From: Pontibacillus salipaludis
GTDB taxonomy: Bacteria; Bacillota; Bacilli; Bacillales; BH030062
Length of the DNA stretch: 64,000 nt
Assembly: GCF_014642405.1 (NCBI RefSeq)
Contig: NZ_BMIN01000010.1
Coordinates: 81,437 to 145,436 of the forward strand
Direction: 5' to 3'
The translations under genes and the position numbers were made by a program. This document shows positions 8,109 to 16,309 of this stretch, piece after piece. Below the pieces are notes generated by a model. The model had not been told where the DNA came from. It ran no database searches and worked only from the letters and a program-made list of their open reading frames with translations. The stretch's first letter is position 1, and each line of letters begins with the position of its first letter.

Positions 8109-9185
8109 TTACTTCGATTTGGCGTGGGATTTAATAATATCTATCACTTGTTCTTTCGCGCGTCTGCTTTGATATTGACTCATTGCTTCTAACATCTTTT
8201 CTTTCTCTTTACTTAACTGGCGAACTTCTTCTAAGAAGCGTTTCTCATCCAATTCTTCTTCCTCAACGGATCGGGCGTAGCCTTGTTTTTGGAAGGATTC
8301 TGCATTTAAGATTTGATCTCCTCTACTAGCATGTCGAGATAGTGGGATTAAGAGCATAGGCTTTTTAAGTGCAAGGAATTCAAAGATTGCATTTGATCCG
8401 GCTCTGGAGACTACAAAGTCAGTCATGGCAAATAGGTCATTTAATTCTTTATTTACGTATTCAAATTGTACATAACCAGGTCGATGAATACTGTCATCTT
8501 GATTCCCTTTTCCGCAAAGATGGACAACTTGGAATTCTTTTAAAAGCTCATCTAAATTATCCCGAATGGCATCGTTAATTTTCTTCGATCCCATACTTCC
8601 TCCCATCACGAGTAACACAGGCTTGTTTCGGGTGAAGTCGCATAAGGCACGCCCTCTTGCTGCATCTCCCTCAAAAAGCTCTTCTCTGACAACAGCTCCA
8701 ACCCACTCTGCTTTCTTATCAGATATGTGATTCATCGTTTCTGGGAATGTTGCTAGTACTTTTTTGGCAAATGGCATGGCTAATTTGTTCGCAAGTCCCG
8801 GTGTATAATCCGATTCATGAATAACAGATGGCACCCCAGCCATACGCGCAGCTAGGAGTACAGGTACCGATACAAACCCGCCTTTAGAGAAGATGACTTG
8901 CGGCTTTCTTTTTCGCATAATGGAATAGGCTTGCCCAGTCCCCTTTAATACTTTGAAAGGATCTTTAAAGTTTTCTTTAGAGAAATAGCGGCGTAGTTTA
9001 CCGGTTGATATTGGGTAGTAAGTGACTCCCCCAAGAGACTCAATTAATTGACGCTCGATCCCTTCATGAGAACCAATATAATCAACTTCCCAGCCTTCCT
9101 TTTGAAATTCAGGTATAAGGGCAAGGTTAACGATTACATGTCCTGCCGTGCCCCCTCCGGTAAAGAGAATGCGCTTTGTGTTCAT
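8109..9185 (-). CDS. MurG-like UDP-GlcNAc:lipid I N-acetylglucosaminyltransferase (stand-alone copy)
   Basis: MurG adds N-acetylglucosamine to lipid I to make lipid II at the cytoplasmic membrane. The 358-residue protein begins with the family's [10 protein letters not shown] loop, has [16 protein letters not shown] and [12 protein letters not shown] in the N-terminal domain, and GGSMGS and [23 protein letters not shown] in the C-terminal nucleotide-sugar domain. The start at 9185 follows AAGGA. It is not in a division/cell-wall cluster, so it is probably a second MurG (a murG2-like gene such as some Bacillus carry) rather than the essential copy; that is inference from context. It is divergent from the MATE gene. 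Confidence 0.85.
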   Translation of the reverse strand: MNTKRILFTGGGTAGHVIVNLALIPEFQKEGWEVDYIGSHEGIERQLIESLGGVTYYPISTGKLRRYFSKENFKDPFKVLKGTGQAYSIMRKRKPQVIFSKGGFVSVPVLLAARMAGVPSVIHESDYTPGLANKLAMPFAKKVLATFPETMNHISDKKAEWVGAVVREELFEGDAARGRALCDFTRNKPVLLVMGGSMGSKKINDAIRDNLDELLKEFQVVHLCGKGNQDDSIHRPGYVQFEYVNKELNDLFAMTDFVVSRAGSNAIFEFLALKKPMLLIPLSRHASRGDQILNAESFQKQGYARSVEEEELDEKRFLEEVRQLSKEKEKMLEAMSQYQSRRAKEQVIDIIKSHAKSK

Positions 9186-9224
9186 AGCTTTGACGTCCTT
9201 TCTATATAGAAACATTTTCAAATT

Positions 9225-9255
9225 TTCACAGTATCAGTAGAATGTATGCTATAAT
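9225..9255 (+). promoter_or_regulatory. Promoter of the MATE gene
   Basis: A perfect extended -10 (TGCTATAAT, hexamer 9250-9255) is preceded by a -35-like TTCACA at 9225-9230 with a 19-base spacer. It overlaps the first possible start codon at 9242, which supports translation from 9299 instead. Confidence 0.65.
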
Positions 9256-9298
9256 CCCCCTTATCGTAAAAGAAATTTCGGATAAAAGGAAGAGTTTC

Positions 9299-10669
9299 AT
9301 GTACAAAACAGATACATGGCAACAAAAAGTTAAATTATTTCTTATTATTTTAGGCCCCATTCTTGTAACCCAGCTTGGTATGTATGCAATGAACTTCTTT
9401 GACACGGTGATGTCTGGTAATGCTGGGGCAGAAGATCTAGCAGGTGTTGCAATAGGATCAAGCCTATGGGTACCTATTTTCACAGGAATAAACGGTATTA
9501 TGTTAGCCCTATCTCCTATCGTAGCACAATTGACTGGAGCAGATCAGAAACAAGATGTGCCTAGTGCGGTTCGACAAGGCGTCTACCTTTCAACATTGCT
9601 CGCCATACTCGTTCTGATTATTGGATTTTTTGTTCTTGATCCCATCTTGAACTTAATGAAGCTAGAGTCTGAAGTTCGTTCAATTGCAAAGGACTACTTA
9701 ATCGCCTTAAGTACTGGCATAATTCCGTTATTTATCTATAATGGCCTCAGGTCATTTATAGATGCACTGGGAGCTACTAGGGTTACGATGGTCATTACCC
9801 TTTTATCCCTTCCATTCAACATCGTTTTTAATTACATCTTTATTTTTGGTAAGTTCGGATTACCTGCGTATGGCGGTGTTGGTGCAGGGATTGCTACATC
9901 TATGACCTACTGGGTAACGCTGTTATTTACAGTTATGATTATTATACGAGTTCGGCCATTTTCTACTTATGCAATCTTTAAAGTGTTTGAGAGGCCTTCC
10001 ATCCAAGCATGGTGGAACCAACTAAAGATCGGGGTACCAATTGGAATCGCTATTTTCTTTGAAGTTAGTATCTTTTCAGCTGTTACGATTCTAATGAGTA
10101 CCTACAGTACAAATACGATTGCAGCTCACCAGGCAGCAATTAACTTTGCCTCGTTCTTATACATGATTCCTCTTAGCATTGCAATGGCTTTAACGATTGC
10201 TGTCGGATTTGAAGCAGGTGGTAATCGTCGTGACCATGCAAAGCAATATAGCTATCTTGGAATAGGCATTGCTGTCCTCTTGTCAATATTATGCGGAATC
10301 GCTATTTATGCCTTTGATGGACCTGTCGCTAGACTTTACAATGATCAAACCGAAGTGATCGAAATGACGAAACACTTCTTATTCTACGCGATCTTCTTCC
10401 AGCTCTCTGATGCATTTGGTGCTCCTATTCAAGGTGCGCTAAGAGGATATAAAGACGTAAATATCACTCTGCTCATGGCGTTTGTATCTTATTGGGTGAT
10501 TGGATTACCAAGCGGGTATTTAATGGCGACTTACACATTCTTAGGACCAGCAGGGTACTGGATGGGACTCATTACGGGTCTTGCTGTGGGAGCGATCACA
10601 TTGTTTATTCGTCTCATATATGTTCAAAAAAACGCATCCTCAACAGTAAACGCAACGAAAAGCCAATGA
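9299..10669 (+). CDS. MATE-family multidrug/sodium antiporter
   Basis: This 456-residue membrane protein has about twelve hydrophobic segments in two related halves, the plan of the MATE (MatE, PF01554) exporters that use a Na+ or H+ gradient to expel drugs or metabolites. Typical elements are PILVTQLGMYAMNFFDTVMSG in helix 1 and GLRSFIDALGATR, which precedes a second-half repeat. The ATG at 9299 has AAAGGA upstream; the in-frame ATG at 9242 lies inside the promoter. The gene stands alone and ends inside its own terminator stem. The substrate cannot be predicted. Confidence 0.92.
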   Translation: MYKTDTWQQKVKLFLIILGPILVTQLGMYAMNFFDTVMSGNAGAEDLAGVAIGSSLWVPIFTGINGIMLALSPIVAQLTGADQKQDVPSAVRQGVYLSTLLAILVLIIGFFVLDPILNLMKLESEVRSIAKDYLIALSTGIIPLFIYNGLRSFIDALGATRVTMVITLLSLPFNIVFNYIFIFGKFGLPAYGGVGAGIATSMTYWVTLLFTVMIIIRVRPFSTYAIFKVFERPSIQAWWNQLKIGVPIGIAIFFEVSIFSAVTILMSTYSTNTIAAHQAAINFASFLYMIPLSIAMALTIAVGFEAGGNRRDHAKQYSYLGIGIAVLLSILCGIAIYAFDGPVARLYNDQTEVIEMTKHFLFYAIFFQLSDAFGAPIQGALRGYKDVNITLLMAFVSYWVIGLPSGYLMATYTFLGPAGYWMGLITGLAVGAITLFIRLIYVQKNASSTVNATKSQ

Positions 10670-10692
10670 CACTTATGTGTCATTGGCTTTTA
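10661..10692. terminator. Bidirectional terminator between MATE gene and convergent unknown gene
   Basis: A perfect 12-bp stem (10661-10672 with 10677-10688) with loop TTAT is followed by T-rich sequence on the plus strand. Both stop codons lie in or next to the stem. Confidence 0.85.
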
Positions 10693-11140
10693 TATAACGA
10701 ATAGCTGGATTAATCCAAATCCTCGCCTCTTCATTATTACTTTTCCATGTATCAATCCACCTATTAATACGATTCAACACATGAAACAATTCTAGAATTT
10801 TAGAATGACTATATGGAGGCGTTCTGTTTTCGGCAAGTTCTTTATAAATGCCCATGTAGAGGGTTTGCCAATCTTTCACTACTGGCTCATGTGACCATTC
10901 TTGGATGTACTCAAGCGGAGTAATTCTCATCAGACACTCTATTTTCTCTTCCCAAATTTCAAACCACTTACAAATCGCAGAAAGCATCTTTATATAATCA
11001 CAATCTAACTTATCACGTAGATCGGTTGCATATGCTTCTCTGTAGCTCTTAACACTATAAATTAGTTTGAGACAGCTACTCGCTGATTTAAAGAAACTAT
11101 GTAATAATCGCCTCCTTTGTTGTGAAGCTACTTCTCTCAT
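10673..11140 (-). CDS. Uncharacterised 155-residue soluble protein
   Basis: I do not recognise this family. The protein is rich in tryptophan and charged residues, has no signal peptide or membrane segment and is predicted mostly helical from its pattern. GAGGAG lies 9 bases upstream of the ATG. It follows the 115-residue gene by 23 bp on the same strand and probably shares its transcript, so the two may act together. No catalytic motif is visible. Confidence 0.7.
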   Translation of the reverse strand: MREVASQQRRRLLHSFFKSASSCLKLIYSVKSYREAYATDLRDKLDCDYIKMLSAICKWFEIWEEKIECLMRITPLEYIQEWSHEPVVKDWQTLYMGIYKELAENRTPPYSHSKILELFHVLNRINRWIDTWKSNNEEARIWINPAIRYIKANDT

Positions 11141-11163
11141 AACCTACACTCCTCTATCTTAAA

Positions 11164-11511
11164 TCAGCATTCACTTCCATCATCATGACATGTACAGTAG
11201 TGAGGACAATAAGAATCATGTAAAGGTAAACATTCACACACTTCCTCTAACTTTTTCAATAGTAACCATTCTTTCATAATTATACTATCTACAAATTTCC
11301 TTGCCCCTTTATTGAAAGAAATAATTTCATGTGGATGTGGATTAGAAGGGAAGTCATGGGATTCTCCTATAAAAGCTTGGATTTTATCTGCTTCTGCATT
11401 TAAAAGATTAGCAAGAGCCATTTCTTCTAACGCAATAGATTCCAATAAGTCAATTGTTACTTCTTTTTGGCTAGGTCGATTCGGCTGATGGGGCATTTTG
11501 GACATACTCAT
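11164..11511 (-). CDS. Uncharacterised 115-residue protein with Cys/His-rich tail, possibly spore-associated
   Basis: The central segment SIALEEMALANLLNAEADKIQ resembles a short helical motif seen in small proteins of spore-formers that often neighbour spore-surface genes; this likeness is from memory and uncertain. The C-terminus is a compact Cys/His cluster (CECLPLHDSYCPHYCTCHD) that could bind metal or form disulfides. AGGAGG lies 6 bases before the ATG. A possible mother-cell-type promoter lies upstream (11557-11587). It is the first gene of a likely two-gene unit with the gene at 10673-11140. Confidence 0.7.
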   Translation of the reverse strand: MSMSKMPHQPNRPSQKEVTIDLLESIALEEMALANLLNAEADKIQAFIGESHDFPSNPHPHEIISFNKGARKFVDSIIMKEWLLLKKLEEVCECLPLHDSYCPHYCTCHDDGSEC

Positions 11512-11556
11512 ATAAAACCTCCTAAATCATAGACCAGCTTTTATTGAATTCATTTC

Positions 11557-11587
11557 AGTATATGGCTCCCCATCAGTGAGTCATGAC
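11557..11587 (-). promoter_or_regulatory. Possible sporulation (SigE/SigK-like) promoter
   Basis: On the minus strand a CATATACT element (11557-11564) lies 16 bases from GTCATGA (11581-11587), roughly resembling mother-cell sigma factor promoters. The spacing is at the long end for SigE. This is a weak, eye-based call. Confidence 0.3.
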
Positions 11588-11668
11588 AGTTATTTATAAC
11601 TTTTCATAAGAGGCTTCAATATGTAACATTATTACCTGGGAAATTTGAAATTTCATCAGCATTCGACT

Positions 11669-11710
11669 AAAAAAGCTCGTTTTGGAAGTATTCCAAAACG
11701 AGCTTTTTTT
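11669..11710. terminator. Terminator downstream of the aldehyde dehydrogenase
   Basis: A long near-perfect stem (11671-11685 with 11692-11707) is flanked by A-run and T-run, so it can work on both strands. Confidence 0.9.
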
Positions 11711-11714
11711 ACCC

Positions 11715-13139
11715 TTATTGTTCTAAATTCATAACAACTAAACGTTCTTCCGTCATATCCTCAATCGTGTATTTGGGTCCTTCTTTACCCCACCCGCTGT
11801 TCTTAACACCACCATAAGGCATAAGGTCTACACGGTACTGAGATGCATCATTAATCATAAATCCACCAACTTCCACTTTCCGAGCAGCTTTAAAAGCACG
11901 ATCGACATCTTGTGTAAAGATTCCACCTTGTAATCCATAGTTTGATTTGTTCACCTCTTGAATACACTCATCAAGATCAGTGAAGGTCATCATTGTCACT
12001 ACAGGGGCAAAGATCTCTTCACAAACGACTTTCATAGAGTGGTCTACGTTCGTTAACAGAGTTGGCTCAAAAATGGATCCTTTTCGTTGGCCTCCATAAA
12101 TAACATCAGCCCCTTGTCCTTTAGCCTCCTGGATCCACTCTTCAGCCCGTTCTGCTTCGCCCTGACTAATCATCGGTCCTACATCCGTGTCATCATCTGT
12201 TGGGTCTCCTACATTTAACTCTTTCGTAGCGCTAATAAAATGATTCTTGAATTCTTCTGCTACTTCTTCATGAACGTACATGCGCTGAACAGAAATACAT
12301 ACCTGACCCGCAAAAGCAAAACTCTTTTGAGCTAAAGTTTCTGCAGCCTTCTTTACATTAGCTGCTTTGTCTACAATGACAGGCGAATTATTTCCAAGCT
12401 CTAAAATCAACTTATTTAAGCCTGTATTTTGCTTTAGCTTTAACCCTACTTCGGCACTCCCCGTAAACGTATAAAGGTTAATACGCTCATCCTTCATCAT
12501 TTGGCTACCAATATCTGACCCTGATCCTACTACAACGTTTAAAAAACCTTCAGGTAGGCCTGCTTCTTGGAATAACTGTGCCAGTTTTAAAGAAGAGATT
12601 GGTGTGTTCTTAGCTGGCTTCAGGACAACAGCATTCCCAGCAGCGATAGCCGGAGCAATCTTATGAGACACAAGGTTTACGGGGAAGTTAAATGGACTGA
12701 TTGCCCCAACGACTCCAACAGGTACTTTTATAGTAAAAGCCATCCGATTCTCTGACCCAGGAGCTGCCTCCACAGGGACACCTTCTCCGTGAATACGTTT
12801 TGCCTCTTCAGCAGACAATTCAAATGTTTGAGTAGCTCGGTCTATTTCAGTCCGTGCCTGTTTAATTGGTTTACCTGCCTCAGCCGTAATAATTTGTGCC
12901 AATTCTTCTTTATGTTCTTGTAACAACGTACTTACTTTATGGAGAACTTCAAACCGTGAGTAAGGAGACATTTCCTTATTGCGATACGCTGACTCTGCAC
13001 TAGCAATCGCCTGGTCTACCTCATCTTTCCCAGCTTTCGAAACCGTTGCAAACACTTCTTGAGTATACTTATTATAAACCTCTACTGTTTCTTGGGATTT
13101 GGTCCATTCACCATTTATAAAAAGTCCGTACTGCTCCAT
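11715..13139 (-). CDS. NAD(P)-dependent aldehyde dehydrogenase
   Basis: This 474-residue protein belongs to the aldehyde dehydrogenase superfamily, which oxidises aldehydes to acids. Catalytic residues are visible: the oxyanion Asn151 in SPFNFP, general base Glu247 in LELGN and nucleophile Cys281 in GQVCIS. The NAD-binding FTGSAEVG is at about 225-232. The GLNKLILELGNNSPVIV and FAFAGQVCISVQR blocks resemble the lactaldehyde/phosphonoacetaldehyde/GapN-like branch rather than betaine aldehyde dehydrogenase, but the substrate is not decidable here. AAAGGAG precedes the ATG. It is monocistronic and its upstream side is occupied by the nested repeats at 13.3 kb. Confidence 0.93.
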   Translation of the reverse strand: MEQYGLFINGEWTKSQETVEVYNKYTQEVFATVSKAGKDEVDQAIASAESAYRNKEMSPYSRFEVLHKVSTLLQEHKEELAQIITAEAGKPIKQARTEIDRATQTFELSAEEAKRIHGEGVPVEAAPGSENRMAFTIKVPVGVVGAISPFNFPVNLVSHKIAPAIAAGNAVVLKPAKNTPISSLKLAQLFQEAGLPEGFLNVVVGSGSDIGSQMMKDERINLYTFTGSAEVGLKLKQNTGLNKLILELGNNSPVIVDKAANVKKAAETLAQKSFAFAGQVCISVQRMYVHEEVAEEFKNHFISATKELNVGDPTDDDTDVGPMISQGEAERAEEWIQEAKGQGADVIYGGQRKGSIFEPTLLTNVDHSMKVVCEEIFAPVVTMMTFTDLDECIQEVNKSNYGLQGGIFTQDVDRAFKAARKVEVGGFMINDASQYRVDLMPYGGVKNSGWGKEGPKYTIEDMTEERLVVMNLEQ

Positions 13140-13393
13140 AAGACGAGCACTCCTTTATTTGGAATATTTCTTTGAATATTACCTTTATTAGGAAATTCCA
13201 AACATCGAAGCACAAGCTCTTCTCCTATTCCATAAGCGGGCAGTGTATTATTGAACACTCGAAGCTGAGACGTGTTAACAGGATGAGGCCGTTACGTTTA
13301 CAAGTGCAAGGGCAGGATTGGGGCCTACTCGCTTTCCTGCGGGGAGCTGGGAAGCCTCCTCAATCGCTACGCGCTTTCCGGGGTCTCCCCTAG

Positions 13394-13578
13394 TTTTAAA
13401 GTGCAGGAGTGGTGCCTTTATATATAAGGAAGTTCGACTAAGATCGTCACATCCTGTGACAACGTCGAACGACCCCACGTCGTGTGGGGCCGGATAAGAC
13501 AGCTTTTTGGAAAAGGCGATTAGCCTTTGGAAAAAAGATGACTTATCTCGCTAGGTCCTCCACTCCGGAACTGGATAG
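13394..13578. mobile_element. MITE-like element nested in the type 1 repeat
   Basis: Relative to the uninterrupted repeat this block is extra and is bordered by TAG on both sides (13391-13393 and 13576-13578), as a 3-bp target duplication would be. The ends look like imperfect inverted repeats (AGTGCAGGAGTGG near the left; the complement of AGTTCCGGAGTGG near the right). Inside are the three-hairpin module (13432-13489) and a second dyad from GATAAGACAGC to GATGACTTATC (about 13492-13548). No transposase is encoded, so any movement would need one supplied elsewhere. Confidence 0.6.
13432..13489 (+). repeat. Three-hairpin module, copy 1
   Basis: Outer stem GTTCGAC/GTCGAAC (13432-13438, 13464-13470) encloses GTCAC-ATCCT-GTGAC (13446-13460). 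It is followed by CCCCAC-GTCGT-GTGGGG (13473-13489). The same arrangement recurs at 13820-13876 and, inverted, at 17174-17231. Confidence 0.85.
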
Positions 13579-13715
13579 GCTCCTACTGCCGCAGGAGTCT
13601 CGCAATTTCCCGAACCACCTCTGCCATATAGGATGAAACGGAAACATGCCTTATGTGGTAATCCCACCACTTCCACCCCCTTCGAGATGCAGGACCGTTC
13701 GTAAAACTATAGGAA

Positions 13716-13909
13716 GGGGGGTCTGGGGAGCGAGGAGACTCCTGCGGGAGAAAGAGATCGACGAGACCCCGCAGGGTGGCCTTCCCGAGGAGGCTGTTAA
13801 AAGTTAAAAAATAGAGGAAGCTCGACTAAGACCGTCACGTCCTGTGACAACGTCGAACGACCCCACGTCGTGTGGGACCGCGGAAAGCGAGTCGTTCCCC
13901 AGACACCCC
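13716..13909. repeat. GC-rich type 2 repeat carrying a second three-hairpin module
   Basis: Inverted ends GGGGTCTGGGGA (about 13718-13729) and TCCCCAGACACCCC (about 13896-13909) enclose the type 2 core GAGACTCCTGCGGG, GACGAGACCCCGCAGG and GAGGAGGCT. Where other copies continue with CACCAGCTCCCC this one has an A/T-rich stretch plus the hairpin module (13820-13876), then resumes at GCGGAAAGCGAG. Confidence 0.8.
13820..13876 (+). repeat. Three-hairpin module, copy 2
   Basis: The hairpins GTCAC-GTCCT-GTGAC (13834-13848) and CCCCAC-GTCGT-GTGGG (13861-13876) are preserved. The outer stem has one C-A mismatch. It is nested in the type 2 repeat directly before GCGGAAAGCGAG. Confidence 0.8.
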
Positions 13910-13992
13910 AAGCACTCAATAAACGTAACGGTCTTACCCAAACAAAAGTGTCTCAGCTCCGAGTCTTCTATGTAAGGTGGGGCAATAATGGC

Positions 13993-14028
13993 AAAAAAAA
14001 ACGCTTAGAACATAATGTTCTAAGCGTT
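13993..14028 (-). terminator. Terminator of the nupC gene
   Basis: A perfect 13-bp stem (14000-14012 with 14016-14028) is followed on the minus strand by eight T. Confidence 0.9.
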
Positions 14029-14035
14029 GTAGACT

Positions 14036-15250
14036 TTATAAGAATAGTCCAGCGATAGTTGCTGATAGTACAGAACCTAGTGTCGCACCGATTAACAACT
14101 TCAAACCAAACTTGGATACGGCTGCACCCTTCTTACTATCAATACCTTGAACTGTACCAGCAATGATACCGATAGAAGCAAAGTTAGCGAAGCTCGTAAG
14201 GAATACAGATACAATACCAATTGTTTTATCGGATAATTCATTTGGCTGATTAGCCATAATATCTGTCAATTGTAGCATTGCAACGAATTCGTTTGTGATA
14301 ATCTTCGTACCCATTAAGCTACCTGCTTGAATAAGGTCGCCAGAAGGAATTCCCATCAGGAAAGCAAGTGGAGCTAGTACATAACCTAAAATCTGTTCTA
14401 ATGTAACCCCAGAGAAAACGCTTGAGATTAGGAAGTTAGCAAAGTCAAGAGAAGCGGTAAATGCTACCAACATCGCAGCTACAATTAAAGCAATCTTACC
14501 ACCATCAAGAGCTCCATTCCCCATTGCCTCGAAGAAACTATTTGCGTTTGAAACTTCTTTAATATCAACATGGTCTTCTTCTTTTGAAACTTTTACAGGA
14601 GCGATAATTGATCCAAGAATAAGAGCACTAAACATGTTTAACGGAATCGCTACAAGTACAAATTGTTCTGGTAACATTTCAAGATATGCACCTACAATTG
14701 AAGCAGATACAGATCCCATTGCGGAGGCACTTACGATATACAGTCGGTTGTTTTCTAAGTGGTGAAACTGAGATTTAATCGCTAATAACGCTTCAGACTG
14801 TCCAAAGAACATACTATTTACAGCGTTAAATGATTCTACTTTTGGAAGACCTGTGACTTTAGAAATTACAGCCCCCAAGTATTTAATAATCGTAGGTAGA
14901 ATCTTCAAATATGTTAGTACAGAAAGAAGAACAGCGAAGAAAATAATGATCATAAGAACATCTAGGAAGAAGACGTTCATTGGGTTTCCATCTTCCCCAA
15001 CGTTTGCAACGTTTGGAAGAATAAAACTCACACCAGCTCGTCCCGATTGAATGAGCTGATCAAACGCAGCTGAAATCCCCGTAATAATGATCTTACCAAT
15101 CTTAGTATTGAACACAAACCAAGTTGTAAACAATTGAAGCACAAGCATAATTCCGATACCTTTATAATTAATGTTACTTCTATTATTGGACATTAAAAAT
15201 CCGATACCAAGAACCACTACAATTGCAAGCAAGCCAAGCAAAATATTCAT
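14036..15250 (-). CDS. nupC: NupC-type concentrative nucleoside transporter
   Basis: This 404-residue membrane protein belongs to the CNT family, which imports nucleosides with H+ or Na+. The order of blocks is typical: an N-terminal hydrophobic pair, the gate domain, then the GQSEALLAIK signature, EMLPEQFVLVAIPLNMFSALI and the C-terminal core with GIPSGDLIQAGSLMGTKIITNEFVAM. AGGGAGG lies about 10 bases before the ATG. It is a single-gene unit. Two cre-like sites lie in its upstream region (15310-15323 and 15386-15399), suggesting CcpA repression when preferred sugars are available. Confidence 0.95.
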   Translation of the reverse strand: MNILLGLLAIVVVLGIGFLMSNNRSNINYKGIGIMLVLQLFTTWFVFNTKIGKIIITGISAAFDQLIQSGRAGVSFILPNVANVGEDGNPMNVFFLDVLMIIIFFAVLLSVLTYLKILPTIIKYLGAVISKVTGLPKVESFNAVNSMFFGQSEALLAIKSQFHHLENNRLYIVSASAMGSVSASIVGAYLEMLPEQFVLVAIPLNMFSALILGSIIAPVKVSKEEDHVDIKEVSNANSFFEAMGNGALDGGKIALIVAAMLVAFTASLDFANFLISSVFSGVTLEQILGYVLAPLAFLMGIPSGDLIQAGSLMGTKIITNEFVAMLQLTDIMANQPNELSDKTIGIVSVFLTSFANFASIGIIAGTVQGIDSKKGAAVSKFGLKLLIGATLGSVLSATIAGLFL

Positions 15251-15309
15251 GGCATAAATGCCTCCCTTTCCCTTTTATATAAATTTAATAATAATTGATA
15301 TGACGGCAA

Positions 15310-15323
15310 TGAAAATGCTTTCA
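15310..15323. promoter_or_regulatory. cre-like site 1 upstream of nupC
   Basis: TGAAAATGCTTTCA differs at one position from the B. subtilis cre consensus TGWAANCGNTNWCA. A weak minus-strand promoter (TTGGTA at 15346-15351, 16-base spacer, TATTAA at 15324-15329) ends just before it, so bound CcpA would cover the start of transcription. Confidence 0.6.
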
Positions 15324-15385
15324 TTAATACCTTCTTACAGAATCATACCAAGTTGTCAGACGTCATGCAAATGCAAACATTTCCA

Positions 15386-15399
15386 TATAAACGCTTACA
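15386..15399. promoter_or_regulatory. cre-like site 2 upstream of nupC
   Basis: TATAAACGCTTACA has one mismatch to the cre consensus and lies upstream of the candidate promoter. Confidence 0.5.
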
Positions 15400-15510
15400 T
15401 AGGGAAAAACGTTAATTTATCGCTATTTTCAATAATTAAATTTTTTTACCCTCTCTCGTAGTATTGTCCTATTGCGTTCGAATCATGTCGATACGAGTCC
15501 TTTTCTAGTT

Positions 15511-15541
15511 AAAAAAAGCCAGCCTATAAGGCTGACTTTTT
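15511..15541. terminator. Terminator of the LysM-CAP protein gene
   Basis: A 9-bp stem with one G-T pair (15517-15525 with 15529-15537) lies between an A-run and a T-run. Confidence 0.8.
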
Positions 15542-15543
15542 CA

Positions 15544-16167
15544 TTATTTTGTAATAAATTGTTGGGTCCAGTAGTAGCCATAACTACCGCCCTCAGCATA
15601 TCCTACACCAATATACGTTAAGTCTTTATCAAGGATATTCTTTCTGTGTCCAGGACTATCCATCCATGCTTGAACAACTTCTTGTGGAGTTCGTTGTCCT
15701 GCTGCAATATTTTCTGCTGCTTTACGGTACGAAATATTAAACGACTTCATCATTTCAAACGGCGATCCATAAGTAGGAGAATTATGGGCGAAGTAACCCT
15801 GGTCTCTCATATCACGTGATTTGTAACGCGCCACACGTGATAACTGCCAATCACTCTTTAAAGCAGGCAATCCTTGCTTCGCCCGTTCTTTATTTGTAAG
15901 ACGAATGACTTCTTGTTCAACTGATTTAATATCCCCTTTAAGTGGAATCGTTACTCGATCACCTGGATAAATTAAATCTGGGTTACTGAACTGTGGATTG
16001 GCACTAATAATTTCATTCAATCCAATTTGGTAGCGTTTAGAGATCTTCCAAAGGGTGTCGCCACTCTTTACGGTATATGTATCCGTACTCTGTGCATGGC
16101 TAGAACTTGGCACAATCATGGCAACAAGTAAAACTGCAAAAAGAAGGGAAAATAGGATCTTCTTCAT
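15544..16167 (-). CDS. Secreted LysM and CAP (SCP/PR1) domain protein, YkwD-like
   Basis: This is a 207-residue exported protein. It has a signal peptide ending near SSSHAQ (about 25), one LysM domain at about 31-75 (YTVKSGDTLWKISKRY) that binds peptidoglycan, and a CAP domain at about 82-205. CAP motifs are visible in HNSPTYGSPFEMM, AAENIAAGQ and WMDSPGHRKNIL. Proteins of this build are found in Bacillus cell walls and spore coats (YkwD, SafA-related). CAP function is generally unclear and a metal- or peptide-binding role is only inferred. It is monocistronic. Confidence 0.93.
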   Translation of the reverse strand: MKKILFSLLFAVLLVAMIVPSSSHAQSTDTYTVKSGDTLWKISKRYQIGLNEIISANPQFSNPDLIYPGDRVTIPLKGDIKSVEQEVIRLTNKERAKQGLPALKSDWQLSRVARYKSRDMRDQGYFAHNSPTYGSPFEMMKSFNISYRKAAENIAAGQRTPQEVVQAWMDSPGHRKNILDKDLTYIGVGYAEGGSYGYYWTQQFITK

Positions 16168-16309
16168 TTCTTATCGCTCCTTATTTTTGTAATCATGTGT
16201 AGTGTGCCTAAATAAGGAAAAAATACTCATCAACGTTAACAAAACTTATATTAATGAAGAAACAAAAAGGGTACTGTTTTATAATCACTAAATAAAAGGA
16301 GTGGTTATA

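Larger units (their letters stand above)
13290..13625. repeat. GC-rich type 1 repeat interrupted by a nested element
   Basis: The left part (CTCGCTTTCCTGCGGGG, then GGGTCTCCCCTAG to 13393) matches the type 1 repeat at 7.6 kb. The match resumes at GGCTCCT (about 13577) and GCAGGAGTCTCGC. Everything between is absent from the 7.6-kb copy, so a segment of about 185 bp was inserted here. Short proteins that could be read from it are identical in part to readings at 17.2 kb and are artefacts of the repeat. Confidence 0.8.

Noticed and set aside
9242..9298. Longer N-terminus of the MATE protein starting at 9242
   Set aside because: The codon lies inside the -10 region of the promoter; AAAGGA fits the start at 9299.
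13275..13478. Possible 67-residue protein beginning MGSFDVVTGCDD, also readable at 17185-17421
   Set aside because: Both are translations of the same hairpin-rich repeat, without ribosome sites, and identity follows from DNA repeat identity.
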